Assembly: GCF_038397775.1 (NCBI RefSeq)
Contig: NZ_CP151650.1
Span: forward strand, 1,426,001 to 1,490,000
Reading direction: 5' to 3'
Origin: Pseudomonas sp. RC10
GTDB taxonomy: Bacteria > Pseudomonadota > Gammaproteobacteria > Pseudomonadales > Pseudomonadaceae
Length of the DNA stretch: 64,000 bases
Under the pieces are notes generated by a model that saw only the letters and a list, made by a program, of their open reading frames with translations, was not told the origin of the DNA and searched no databases. This document shows, piece after piece, positions 8,031-18,100 of this stretch. The position numbers and the translations under genes were made by a program. The first letter of the stretch is position 1; each line of letters opens with the position of its first letter.

Positions 8031-10952
8031 TCACCTGCGATGAAAAGACAGGAAGTTCCCGATGGGCCTGGCGGGTCTGGAGGCTCTTGAGTTGATCTTC
8101 AGTGTATTAACTCGCATCACGTGCGCGCCGCTGTCATCAATGACCCCGAGCGTTGATGAGTCTCCGCCGTCCAGATTCCAGGATGACGCTGCCGCAAGCC
8201 CTGGTCCACCGTTAACTGGACTGTCATTCAATGCGTCAAGGCGAGTCATGACGGTGGTCCATTCGAGCATGGTAAAGCCCGGTTCGTCGGCTTTACGTGC
8301 GTAGGAACCTCGACCGGGATTCAGAGCCATTGCCAGCCGTGTTTTTGCCGTGTCCCCTGCCGCCAGGCTGATTCCTGAGCGGGCATTGGGATCGCTGGCA
8401 TGACCCAACGCGCCAACATGTGATGTCTCGGCGCTGTATTGGTTTCGCTCAAGATCACTGTCCTGCCTTGTGAAGCGAGGTCTCCTGTTCATTGTCAACT
8501 TGGGGGCTACATGAATAAACGACCCATCTTGCAGCGTCAGCTTTGTATAACTGTCGGCATAGCTCGGGGGAATCGGTATGGATGCCTTGTCTCGGCCGTC
8601 AATGAGGTTCTCGCCTACCGAGGCGTAGTCAGCAATGCCTTGATTGGGCGCGGGGCTTCCCATGTTGAAGTAGCTGCCATTTATATAGGCGGTCGGCATG
8701 GAGCCGCTGGCATTGGCAATCTCCGCACTTGAGGCTGAGCTCAGGCGTATTGATGCATCACCGCCAGAAACCTTGCCCTGCAGACTACTGTCCAGAGCAA
8801 GATAAAAAATTTGTCGGGGGGCTTTCGCTTGACGGTCGAGAGCAATGCCCACACGGTCAAAGACTGAGCTGTCGCCTTTGATCGAAACACTGATGACGCC
8901 TTGGGTGGGGGTCTGGACTTTGACAGGAGACAGAAACCTTCTGACGTGGCTCTGGATGAGAGTGGCGGCCTGATTGGGGTCCACTCCGTTCATTCCCTGT
9001 GCGTCGAGCTTGCGAACCGGTGTGTTGCTGACGAAGCAGTATCGGTTCAAGTGATCGACACTGCCTGCCGGATCGGTGTTTAACCATCGCATCAACCACG
9101 GCGCGTAGTACCTGAATCCGTAGTAATACAGCCCGGTTGCATCGCGCTCTTTGCCTGAGTAGCGAATGGTTTTGTATTTAGCGTCCACCGCATTTCTCGC
9201 CGCCCACCAGGATGTGCCGCCGAATGGGTAGTAGCTTTCCTGGCTGATCAAGTCGCCAGTGTCATCCAGTTCCAGTGTGCTAGAACCCAAGTGATCGGTC
9301 AGCGAGTGGCGCACTTGATCGTTCTCAATCTCCTCGGGTTTTTTAGCTTGCCAGTGCAAAATCCGCACGCTGTGACTGCCTGCCTGAACCGTGCAGACGT
9401 TCAGTGTTTCGCCAGTCGACGCCGTGCGGATCTCAAGCGCCGGCAGATAGCGCACCTCGTACAGCAGCGTTCTCGTGGCGGCCTGGGAGTTACGAGTCTT
9501 GCGACAGCGCTGCCCGTTGCCGTCGTACACGTAATATTCGTCATCGTTCTTGCGGTCGTTGCGCTTGACGGTGTTGATCTGGCTGAGTTGATTGCGCACG
9601 TCCCAGTACAAATCCTGCCCCCGAATGAGCTGTTGCAGATTGCCGTTGGCATCGAAGCCCTTGTCAAAATCCGGATCGACATCGCCTTCAGGCAGGCTTC
9701 GATTGCTGTCTGGGGCGACAAGCATTGTTCGAGTAAATGACTGCGCGCCGACATGGCGCATTTCCCGCAGATTACCCCCTGCGTCGTAGTCGTAACGCTG
9801 GGTGTAGTTGCTCAATTGGTTGGGGTCTTGAGGCACGGATTGAAGCGCTGGCAGGGTAGGCCCGTGGCTGGCACCTGTAGCAACTTCGCGGCCAGTAGCT
9901 TCGATCAATTGGTACAGCGTGTCGTATTGATAGAGGCTGACGGGATCAATGCGTTGGTTGGCGAAAAAACGAGTGGCCTGAGCGGCGTCCTCGATTTCGA
10001 CGACGTTGCCCACCGGGTCGTAGCGGTAGTTCAGGTCTTGCAAGACTGTGCCGTCGGCTCGTGAAGAGAAAGTGCGTGTCAGCCGCCCGCTTTTCGCCTC
10101 GTAGGTTTTTTCGCTGATGACGCCGTTGCCCATACGCTCGCTTTCCACTTGGCCATTCGGGTTGTAGCTCAGGTCGCTGATCAGTGCCTGAAAGCTTTCT
10201 GCATTGCCCACCCGAAGCCCTGTTTCGCGAATCTGCCCATCGTAGGAGTGAGCGTATCGGGTGCGGTTGCTGGCGGCATCTATTTGAAGGATGAGCGTTG
10301 CAGTTGCGTCGAAAACAGCAGTGGTCGTGTACCCGGCGCCGGACTCAAGCAGTGCTTCCCTTGAAGACAGTTCCAGTGGCCAGTCAGGTTGTTCGACTGT
10401 CTGCAAAAACCTTCGATTCTCGATTAGCACACCCCCCGCCAGCCCGAAGTCTTGAGCACACCACGTCCCAGCCGGGTCGTCGTGGCGAATCAGTCGCCCG
10501 CATTGATTACGCAAAGCGAAACCGTCCGAAGCATCGCCATAGGTATAGCGTTCGACTACGCCCGCCGTTGCGCCGATCAGCTTTTCGGTGATGGAAGCAG
10601 GCCGCAGGCAGTTGTCGTAATCCGTCCGGGTGAAACTTTCCCGGCCATCCCAACGCTCGACCGATTGCCCGTCAGCGCCCGCCAGCATCAGCCGCCACCC
10701 AGCATCGACGCTTTCATCGAGCAGCGTTTGACCTGATAACGAGGGAATCTTTCTGCTGTTAGCCGTTGCAGCCATTGCCCACAGGCGAGGATCCCAGTCT
10801 GCGACGGGGTGACCGGCCAGATTCCACGTGTGACAGGCGACGCGCTCATTGGCGGTGCCAGCCTCTTCGCATCGGCAGTAAGAGACGTTTCGCACAATGA
10901 GCGTACGTGGATCGCATACGCCTAGGCTTGGCGTTCGAGTATGGAGGTTCAT
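8031..10952 (-). CDS. TcC-type RHS cocoon protein with phosphodiester-glycosidase-like tip
   Basis: A 973-residue TcC-like protein. The RHS shell occupies residues 1 to about 650 and ends in RYYAPWLMRWLNTDP and SNTPVRKLDAQG. The tip begins near M654. It has an IQ-like segment LIQSHVRRFL (665-674) and then a domain with YINGSYFN (756-763) and WNLDGGDSST (925-934), followed by a C-terminal RPARPIGNFLSF. The NG-x-[YF]-F and NLDGG-x-SST pair is the signature of the phosphodiester glycosidase/NAGPA (DUF2233) family, which hydrolyses sugar-phosphodiesters such as GlcNAc-1-P caps. The third Gly usual in NLDGGGSST is D931. It is transcribed after the 10969-13884 gene with a 16-base gap, and ATG at 10950-10952 shares the leader ACGTTGGGATC with the 6072 gene. 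The substrate in a target cell is unknown. Confidence 0.85.
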   Translation of the reverse strand: MNLHTRTPSLGVCDPRTLIVRNVSYCRCEEAGTANERVACHTWNLAGHPVADWDPRLWAMAATANSRKIPSLSGQTLLDESVDAGWRLMLAGADGQSVERWDGRESFTRTDYDNCLRPASITEKLIGATAGVVERYTYGDASDGFALRNQCGRLIRHDDPAGTWCAQDFGLAGGVLIENRRFLQTVEQPDWPLELSSREALLESGAGYTTTAVFDATATLILQIDAASNRTRYAHSYDGQIRETGLRVGNAESFQALISDLSYNPNGQVESERMGNGVISEKTYEAKSGRLTRTFSSRADGTVLQDLNYRYDPVGNVVEIEDAAQATRFFANQRIDPVSLYQYDTLYQLIEATGREVATGASHGPTLPALQSVPQDPNQLSNYTQRYDYDAGGNLREMRHVGAQSFTRTMLVAPDSNRSLPEGDVDPDFDKGFDANGNLQQLIRGQDLYWDVRNQLSQINTVKRNDRKNDDEYYVYDGNGQRCRKTRNSQAATRTLLYEVRYLPALEIRTASTGETLNVCTVQAGSHSVRILHWQAKKPEEIENDQVRHSLTDHLGSSTLELDDTGDLISQESYYPFGGTSWWAARNAVDAKYKTIRYSGKERDATGLYYYGFRYYAPWLMRWLNTDPAGSVDHLNRYCFVSNTPVRKLDAQGMNGVDPNQAATLIQSHVRRFLSPVKVQTPTQGVISVSIKGDSSVFDRVGIALDRQAKAPRQIFYLALDSSLQGKVSGGDASIRLSSASSAEIANASGSMPTAYINGSYFNMGSPAPNQGIADYASVGENLIDGRDKASIPIPPSYADSYTKLTLQDGSFIHVAPKLTMNRRPRFTRQDSDLERNQYSAETSHVGALGHASDPNARSGISLAAGDTAKTRLAMALNPGRGSYARKADEPGFTMLEWTTVMTRLDALNDSPVNGGPGLAAASSWNLDGGDSSTLGVIDDSGAHVMRVNTLKINSRASRPARPIGNFLSFHRR

Positions 10953-10968
10953 GATCCCAACGTCGTGG

Positions 10969-13884
10969 CTACTTGGTGAATGAGAGGTATTTAAAGCTGG
11001 TGGCTAGTTTTCTAATTTGGTTCTGCGGAGCAGAGGTCGGGATGACATCCTGCTGTTGAGACCCCATCGCGACATCGAGCAGCTCTTGAGTTGATAGACC
11101 AAATACGCGGGATTGTGAAACGTAGCTGGGCGCCCCGTCCGACGACAGAAGGACGGAGCCTGATGCTCGAGAGAGCGAACTCTCGGGTGTTGAGACAGGG
11201 GTCGAGCCTGGCGTCGAAGTGGGGGTTGAGGCGAAATTGAAGCGTGATCTTACTGGACTAGAGGGCGAAGAAGATGTTGCGCTATCGCTCCTTATCAAAG
11301 AGGGACGAGAGGCCGAGCGCTTCAACGAGCCATAGAGCGCAGCCGATGCAACTTCGGTTTGGGCAATGCCGTTGCCGGTTGCCACGCCAATCGCGCCCGC
11401 TAGCTGGACGACCGGATTAGGCGAATGCATGGCTATTCCTCCCACTATTTTAAAGGTCGAACTGACCACTTGACGGTTTCGGTCCAATTCTTCCTGAGGT
11501 CGGTCGGGACCATTGAATATATCGGATAACGGTCCCATTACCTTGCTCGTCATTTTCTCGCCGACGACGGTATTTAACGTGCCTGAAATGATCTCTCCAC
11601 CGTGATACATAACGGCACCTGACGGGCGCGATGTATCTGTCCTGACAGCCGCCAGTATATGAGCGTCTCCTGTCACCCGGAAATCCTTACGGCCTTGGGC
11701 GCTCAGGTCCTGGATGGCCTCGGGTATCGCTTCACGATACGCTGCGGCGGCTGGAGACAGGTCCGGCCTGCTTCCCCAGTAGTTCCTGATTGGAGCCATA
11801 CCTCTGGCCTGTATCGGATTAATGATGTCTTTATCCGCTAATCGTTTGTAGGTGTCGTCGGTGAGCGCCGGTCGTATTTTCGGTGATTTCTTTCTCTCGC
11901 GCTGGGGCTGGGGCATCCGACCATCGGGATCGTGATATGTGATTGGATTCTGATTCATCGCGGCGAAGGCGTTTAGCCCGGTCAGGTGGCGAGTAGGGTC
12001 GGGATTGAGCCATCGCATCAACCACGGTGCGTAATACCTGAACCCGTAGTAATAAAGTCCCGACGCGTCCCGCTCCTTGCCTGAATACCGCACCGTCTTG
12101 TACTTCGCTTCTGTTGCACTTCTGACCGCCCACCATGCTGTCCCGCCGAAGGGGTAATAGCCTTCCTGGCTGATCAACCCGCCCTGTTTGTTGAGTTCCA
12201 GTGTGCTTGAATCCAGATGATCGTTGAGGTTGTAACGCACCTGATCGTTCTCGATGCCGTCGGGTTTGTTGGCAACCCAGTGCAGTGTATGAACAAGGTT
12301 GTGCGCGATAGGTGTCGTGCAGACGTGCAGGATTTCTCCATTGGGTTGCGTGCGGATTTCGAGACCAGGCAGGTAACGGGTTTCGGCAATCAATGTACGG
12401 TTTTTGGCTCGTGTGCTGCGTACCTTGCGACAGCGCTGGTCGTTACCGTCGTAGACATATGTTTCGTCGTCATCGGCGGCGGCGTCACGTTTTACGCCGG
12501 TGACCTGCGCCAACTGATTGCGTAGATCCCATTCGAGTCCTTGGCCCCGCTGCAGATGCAGCAGATTGCCGTTGGCATCGAATCCGCTGCAAAAATCCGC
12601 ATCCAATTCATCCATTGCCAAACTGCGATTGCTGTTGGGGTCGACCTGCATACGGCGAGTAAAGGGCTGCGCGCCGACATGGCGCATTTCCAGCAGGTTC
12701 CCACCTGCGTCATAGTCGTAGCTCTGGGTGTAGTTGCTCAGTTGATTGGCGTCTTGCGGCAGGTTTCGAAGCGCTGGCAATGCTGGACCATGGCTGGCAC
12801 CGGTGGCGACCTCACGGCCGCTGGCTTCGATCAACTGATACAGCGTGTCGTAGCGATAGCGGCTGACAGGGTCGATGCGTTGGTTGGCGAAAAAACGAGT
12901 GAGTTGGGCGGCGTCCTCGATTTCAACGATGTTGCCCACCGGGTCGTAGCGGTAATTCAAATCCTGCAAGACTGTGCTGTCGGCTCTTGAAGAGAAGATG
13001 CGTGTCAGTCGTCCGGTTTCAGCTTCGTAGGCTTCTTCACTGATGACGCCGTTGCCCATACGCTCGCTTTCCAGTTGGCCATTCGGGTTGTAGCGAGGGT
13101 CGCTGATGAGCGTCTGAGCATGCTGCGCGCTGGCCAGTTTCAGGCGTGTCTCCCGTAGGAACCCGCCGACGGTTTTGCGGTGCTCAGTGCGATTGCCGAC
13201 CGCATCGGTCTGAAAGATGAGCGCTGCGGTGGCGTCGAAAACGGCCGTGGTGGTGTGCCCGACGCCAGGCTCTAACACGGCGTCGCGTTGGCCTGAATCA
13301 AGGGGCCAGTCAGGTGGTTCGTCCGTCTGCAAAAACCTTCGATTCTCGGTTAGCACACCACCCACTAACCCGAACTCGTGCGCGCACCAAGTGCCTGCAG
13401 GGTCGTCGTGGCGAATCATCCGGCCGCATTGATTATGTTCAGCGGATAACGCAGAAGCATCGCCATAGGTAAACCGCTCAACCACGTTCGGATGCGCATC
13501 GATCAATGTTTCAGTCACCGAAACCGGCCGTAGGCATTCGTCGTAATCAATCCGGCTGTAGCTTCCCCGACCATCCCAACGCTCGACCGATTGCCCGTCG
13601 GCGCCAGACAGCTCCAACCGCCAGCCCGCGTCAACGCTCTCATCGAGCAGGGCCCGACCCGATAAGGAAGGCGTTTTTCTGCTATTCGCGGTTGCAGCCA
13701 TTTCCCACAAACGAGGGTCCCAATCGGCCACCGAGCGTCCGGCCTCATCCCACGCATGACGCGTCACACGAGCCTGAGCCTCATCAATCTGATCGATTCG
13801 ATGCCAAGCCACTTCACGAGCCAACAATCCGCGAGGCTCGATGGCGTGCAAGTGGGGACTAAAGGAATGGAGACCCATGCTCAT
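10969..13884 (-). CDS. TcC-type RHS cocoon protein with unrecognised tip
   Basis: A 971-residue TcC-like protein. The N-terminal RHS shell is closely related to that of the 8031-10952 protein (both carry AATANSRK-x-PSLSG near residue 65). The core ends RYYAPWLMRWLNPDP and YHDPDGR/MPQ, matching the TccC self-cleavage region. The 315-residue tip (657-971) begins very basic (QRERKKSPKIR). It has a Gly/Ala-rich hydrophobic stretch around IVGGIAMHSPNPVVQLAGAIG, and then a Ser/Thr/Pro low-complexity region with STP-x repeats (about 886-903). I recognise no catalytic motif. The hydrophobic centre could insert into membranes. ATG at 13882-13884 follows AAGGACGTC. It is divergent from the PfpI gene and is the first gene of a two-gene toxin operon. 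Confidence 0.8.
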   Translation of the reverse strand: MSMGLHSFSPHLHAIEPRGLLAREVAWHRIDQIDEAQARVTRHAWDEAGRSVADWDPRLWEMAATANSRKTPSLSGRALLDESVDAGWRLELSGADGQSVERWDGRGSYSRIDYDECLRPVSVTETLIDAHPNVVERFTYGDASALSAEHNQCGRMIRHDDPAGTWCAHEFGLVGGVLTENRRFLQTDEPPDWPLDSGQRDAVLEPGVGHTTTAVFDATAALIFQTDAVGNRTEHRKTVGGFLRETRLKLASAQHAQTLISDPRYNPNGQLESERMGNGVISEEAYEAETGRLTRIFSSRADSTVLQDLNYRYDPVGNIVEIEDAAQLTRFFANQRIDPVSRYRYDTLYQLIEASGREVATGASHGPALPALRNLPQDANQLSNYTQSYDYDAGGNLLEMRHVGAQPFTRRMQVDPNSNRSLAMDELDADFCSGFDANGNLLHLQRGQGLEWDLRNQLAQVTGVKRDAAADDDETYVYDGNDQRCRKVRSTRAKNRTLIAETRYLPGLEIRTQPNGEILHVCTTPIAHNLVHTLHWVANKPDGIENDQVRYNLNDHLDSSTLELNKQGGLISQEGYYPFGGTAWWAVRSATEAKYKTVRYSGKERDASGLYYYGFRYYAPWLMRWLNPDPTRHLTGLNAFAAMNQNPITYHDPDGRMPQPQRERKKSPKIRPALTDDTYKRLADKDIINPIQARGMAPIRNYWGSRPDLSPAAAAYREAIPEAIQDLSAQGRKDFRVTGDAHILAAVRTDTSRPSGAVMYHGGEIISGTLNTVVGEKMTSKVMGPLSDIFNGPDRPQEELDRNRQVVSSTFKIVGGIAMHSPNPVVQLAGAIGVATGNGIAQTEVASAALYGSLKRSASRPSLIRSDSATSSSPSSPVRSRFNFASTPTSTPGSTPVSTPESSLSRASGSVLLSSDGAPSYVSQSRVFGLSTQELLDVAMGSQQQDVIPTSAPQNQIRKLATSFKYLSFTK

Positions 13885-14070
13885 GACGTCCTTGTCGGCT
13901 GATCATTCAAGGTTAGAAGCCGTTTGACCGGGCGAGCGGGACTCGCGACCAATGGCGCGCCGGTCATACATCTGCCGGATGTGTCACGCCTGCGCTGTAG
14001 TACTAGGCTGTTACCCGGAACTTGAGCGCTGCGCGAATACTCGACGGCATAAAATAGAAGGAGATTGATC

Positions 14071-14652
14071 ATGGCTGCGAAGAAAATCCTCATGCTGGTC
14101 GGCGATTACGTCGAAGACTACGAAGTGATGGTGCCGTTTCAGGCGCTGCAGATGGTCGGTCACACCGTCCACGCCGTCTGTCCCGGCAAGAAGAAGGGTG
14201 ACGTGATCCGCACGGCGATTCATGACTTCGAAGGCGATCAGACCTACAGCGAAAAGCGCGGACATAACTTCGGGCTGAACTTCGACTTCGACAGCGTGAA
14301 ATCCGCCGACTACGACGCGCTGCTGGTGCCTGGCGGGCGTTCCCCGGAATACCTGCGGCTTAACCAGAGGGTGCTTGAGTTGGTGCGCGAGTTTGGGCGC
14401 GACAACAAGCCCATCGCTGCGGTCTGCCATGGTCCGCAATTGCTGGCCGAAACCGGGGTGTTGAAGGGCAAGTCGTTGAGTGCCTATCCCGCGTGTGCGC
14501 CCGAGGTCAGGCTGGCGGGGGGCGAGTATGTCGAGATAGGGATGGACGAAGCGCACACAGACGGCAATCTGGTAACCGGTCCCGCCTGGCCTGCGCATCC
14601 GGCGTGGCTGGCGGCGTTTTTAAAGGTCCTCGGCACCCAAATCATTTTGTAA
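14071..14652 (+). CDS. DJ-1/PfpI family protein
   Basis: This 193-residue protein has the DJ-1/PfpI fold. The nucleophile elbow is AAVCHGPQ (Cys followed by His), and the conserved acidic residue lies in the early [14 protein letters not shown] segment. Family members act as glyoxalases/deglycases, proteases or chaperones in stress protection; the exact activity cannot be read here. The ATG at 14071 is preceded by AGAAGGAGATTGATC. A TTG six bases earlier is less likely. It is followed after 16 bases by a ribbon-helix-helix protein gene. It lies divergent from the TcC operon, so the 13885-14070 spacer holds both promoters. Confidence 0.85.
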   Translation: MAAKKILMLVGDYVEDYEVMVPFQALQMVGHTVHAVCPGKKKGDVIRTAIHDFEGDQTYSEKRGHNFGLNFDFDSVKSADYDALLVPGGRSPEYLRLNQRVLELVREFGRDNKPIAAVCHGPQLLAETGVLKGKSLSAYPACAPEVRLAGGEYVEIGMDEAHTDGNLVTGPAWPAHPAWLAAFLKVLGTQIIL

Positions 14653-14668
14653 GACGGAGGTTTTGACC

Positions 14669-15001
14669 ATGTGCGAACTCTACGTTAAAGCTGATCCGAT
14701 CCTCTACGAGTCCCGCTCGCGCTCGCTGCGCATTTGTGGCGTGGTAACGACGCTTCGGCTGGAAAATCAGTTCTGGGACATCCTCGCCGAGATTGCCGGG
14801 CATGACGGCATCACCACCAATCAACTGATCAGCAAATTGTATGAAGAGGTCATGGATTATCGCGGTGAAGTGGTGAATTTCGCATCGTTCCTGCGGGTCA
14901 GTTGCATGCGCTACCTCAGCCAGCATCGAGCGTTGGTCACACCCTTGAGCCTGGTGCGCAACAACGCTTCGGCAGGGGAAGCCCTGCCGCTCAGCGGGTA
15001 A
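14669..15001 (+). CDS. Ribbon-helix-helix domain protein
   Basis: The 110-residue protein contains RSRSLRICGVVTTLRLENQFWDILAEIAGHDGITTNQLISKLYEEV, a beta-strand followed by two helices typical of the ribbon-helix-helix_4 family often found as small DNA-binding regulators. The ATG at 14669 has the Shine-Dalgarno GACGGAGG at 14653-14660. The gene lies directly upstream of the tcB gene on the same strand, and a local regulatory role for the toxin genes is plausible but not shown. The direct repeats at 15025-15049 in the following spacer are a candidate target. Confidence 0.75.
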   Translation: MCELYVKADPILYESRSRSLRICGVVTTLRLENQFWDILAEIAGHDGITTNQLISKLYEEVMDYRGEVVNFASFLRVSCMRYLSQHRALVTPLSLVRNNASAGEALPLSG

Positions 15002-15024
15002 AAACGCATCCCCACGAGCGTCAT

Positions 15025-15049
15025 TCGCGATAAGCCTCATCGCGATAAG
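15025..15049 (+). promoter_or_regulatory. Two direct repeats TCGCGATAAG upstream of tcB
   Basis: TCGCGATAAG occurs at 15025-15034 and again at 15040-15049, a 15-base period, inside the 150-base spacer before tcB. Each copy contains the palindrome TCGCGA. This is a possible operator, and the protein binding it is unknown. Confidence 0.35.
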
Positions 15050-15152
15050 TTCTAATTCGTACACCCCATGCGACCTAATCTTACGAACAGTCATGGCACC
15101 GCGCGATCCACTCGCGCGATGCCAGCGTTCAAGGATCGAAGGGAGCATGATC

Positions 15153-18100
15153 ATGGCCGATCAGGAGCAACAAGTCGGTATCTCCGCGCCCTCGCTGCCC
15201 AAGGGTGGCGGGGCGATTCAGAGCATCGGCAAGGGCTGGGGCGCGGTAGGGGCTACAGGCTCGGCGTCGCTGGAAATCCCGCTGCCAATCACGCCCGGAC
15301 GCGGCTATGCACCAGCGCTCGGCCTGAGCTATCAGAGTTCGGTGGGCAATGGCCTGTTCGGTCTGGGATGGGGGCTGAACGTGGGGGCGATTGCCCGACG
15401 GGCGAGCAAGGGCGTGCCGCTGTACACCGATGAGGATGTGATGCTGGGCCCCGATGGCGGAGTCCTGCTGGCTGAGCGTGATGCACAAGGCGCACTCATT
15501 GAAACAACCGTCAGCGACTATGGCGGCCTCACACTGGATCAGCCCTACAAGGTCGTTCGCTACTTCGCGCGTGCCGAAGGCGTCTTTGCTCGCATCGAGC
15601 ATTGGCGCCATGAGAGTGACCCCGCAGGCTTCTGGCTGATCCACGGCGCAGATGGAAGCCTGGCAATGTTTGGTCGTCAACCGGCCTCCCGCCTGCGCGA
15701 CCCCGATGACCCGAACCGCGTGGCTGAGTGGTTGCTCGAAGAAACGGTCAACCCCATCGGCGAGCACGTGCTGTACGAGTACAAGGCCGAGGATATGCAA
15801 GGGCTTGTGGCCGATACGACGCCCAGCCCCGGGCGCAACTTCAGCGCCCAGCGTTATCTCTGGCGGGCGCGCTATGGCAACTTCAAGGCGCATCCCCATC
15901 TGTATTTGTGGGCTCCTCAGCAGTTGGCCGGACTGCAATGGCACTTCGAGCTGATCTTTGACTATGGCGAGCGCACGTTCGCCAATGATCAACTGGCTTA
16001 TGACGGCGACAAACCCTGGGAAGGGCGCGCAGATTTTCACTCATCGTTTGGCTACGGCTTTGAGCTGGGTCACCTGCGCTTCGTGCACCACGTCATCATG
16101 TTTCACTACTTCCCCGCTGAGCTCGATCCCGATAAGCCGACCCTGATCAGCGCGCTGAAACTCAACTACGAGGACCTTCAGCAGGGGGGCAAAGTACTCA
16201 GCTCGGTGGAAAGCCTGGCGTGGGGGGAGCGCATCCAGCCCGCGCTCAGCCGTCGGCCGCCTGTGGTGTTTACCTATCAGGATTTTGACGTAGCGCAGGG
16301 GGCATTCAAGCCGTTCGAGTCCATGCCTGGCCTGGATGATGGCCAGCCGTATCAGTGGGTGGATCTATACGGTGAGGGGTTGTCCGGGGTGCTGTATCGC
16401 TCGGACAAGGGCTGGATGTATCGCGAGCCCGTACGTGACGTCGAAGCCGATGACCCTGACGCCGTGAAGTACGGCCCTTGGCAGTTGTTGCCGGGTAATC
16501 CTGCCGCTGATTCGCAGACCGCCGTTCGCCAGTCACTCGCTGACATGACCGGGGATGGCCGTCTCGACTGGATCGTGGCGCAGCCAGGCATCGCGGGTTT
16601 CTTTACCTTGAATCCAGAACGAAGCTGGACCCGATTCACGCCGTTTTCCGCCTTCCCGCCGGAGTTCTTCCATCCCAAAGGGCAGTTGGCGGATCTGGTC
16701 GGGGACGGGCTGTCTGATCTGGCGCTGATTGGTCCTCGCAGCGTGCGCTTGTACGCCAGTCGGCGTGATGACGGCTTCGCTAAAGGGCATGACATCGCCC
16801 ATGACACCGAGGGTGATTCGCTGCCGACGCTCAGCAACAGTTCGTCCGAGCTGGTCGCTTTCTGTGACATTTTCGGCAGCGGTCAGCAACACCTTGTGCG
16901 CATTCGTCACAATGAGGTGCGTGCCTGGGCGAACTTGGGCAGAGGGCGATTTGGCAAAGGGCAGCTGTTCGCGGCACTGCCGTTTTCGTGGGATGAATTT
17001 GACGCCGGGCGCGTTCGTCTGGCGGACATGGACGGGTCCGGTGCGGTTGATCTGGTGTATCTGAAGTCTGATGGCTTTCAGTTGTTCATGAACCGCTCAG
17101 GCAACCACCTGGCCGAACCGGTCACACACCCTTGGCCGGACGGGATTCGCTATGACCAGCTCTGCCAGGTGAACATCGCCGATTTGCAGGCGTTGGGCTG
17201 TTCGAGCCTGGTGCTGACCGTTCCGCACATGAAGACCACGCACTGGCGCTTCGACCATCCGCCGGTCAAACCGTATCTGTTGTACAGCACTCGTAACGGT
17301 ATGGGCGCGTCGGGTTCCATCGACTATCGCAGCTCCGCGCAGGAGTGGCTGGATGAGAAAGTCGAATTGCAGGAGGCCGGACTGGCAGTGGAGTCGGGCG
17401 TGCCGTTCGCGCTGCACGTGGTCACCCGACAGACTCAGCTCGATGAAGTGACGGGCAATCAGCTGACTCAGCACTTCAAGTTTCGTCAGGGCTATTACGA
17501 TGGTCACGAGCGCGAGTTTCGCGGCTTCGGGCTGGTGTGTCAGACCGACAGCGAGGCGCCACACGCCACTCAGAAAGAACAAGGCTTCACGGCCCCCGTG
17601 CTGACCAAAACCTGGTATCACAGCGGGCGACATCCGGCGAACAAAATCATTGGATGTGACGAGAGCGACCCAGATGCCGTGGTGTTGGGCAACGATCTGC
17701 TGACCACCTTTGCCAATGGCGACGATCAGCTTATCGTTTCACCCACCGACGATGATTTGCGCGAGATGGCCCGCTCACTGGCGGGGGCTGTGCTGAGGGT
17801 TGAAGTCTTTGGCCTGGAGGCAGAAACGCCCAATGGCGTGCCGTATTCGGTGCAATCGTCGCGTTATCTGGTGCGCCAGCTGGCGCCGGTCAGCACACAT
17901 CAGCCCTATGCGCGGCAGTTGTCGTTGCAACTGGAGTCGATCGGTTATCAGTACGAGGGCCACGCGGACGATCCTATGTGCCAGCGCGCCATTAACCTGA
18001 CCTGGGACGAGTACGGTGTGCTGACCCACGGCGTCAGCGTCAATTACGCTCGGCGCAAGTCGGCAGGCGATACACCGCCGTTCGACGACGAGCACCAGCA

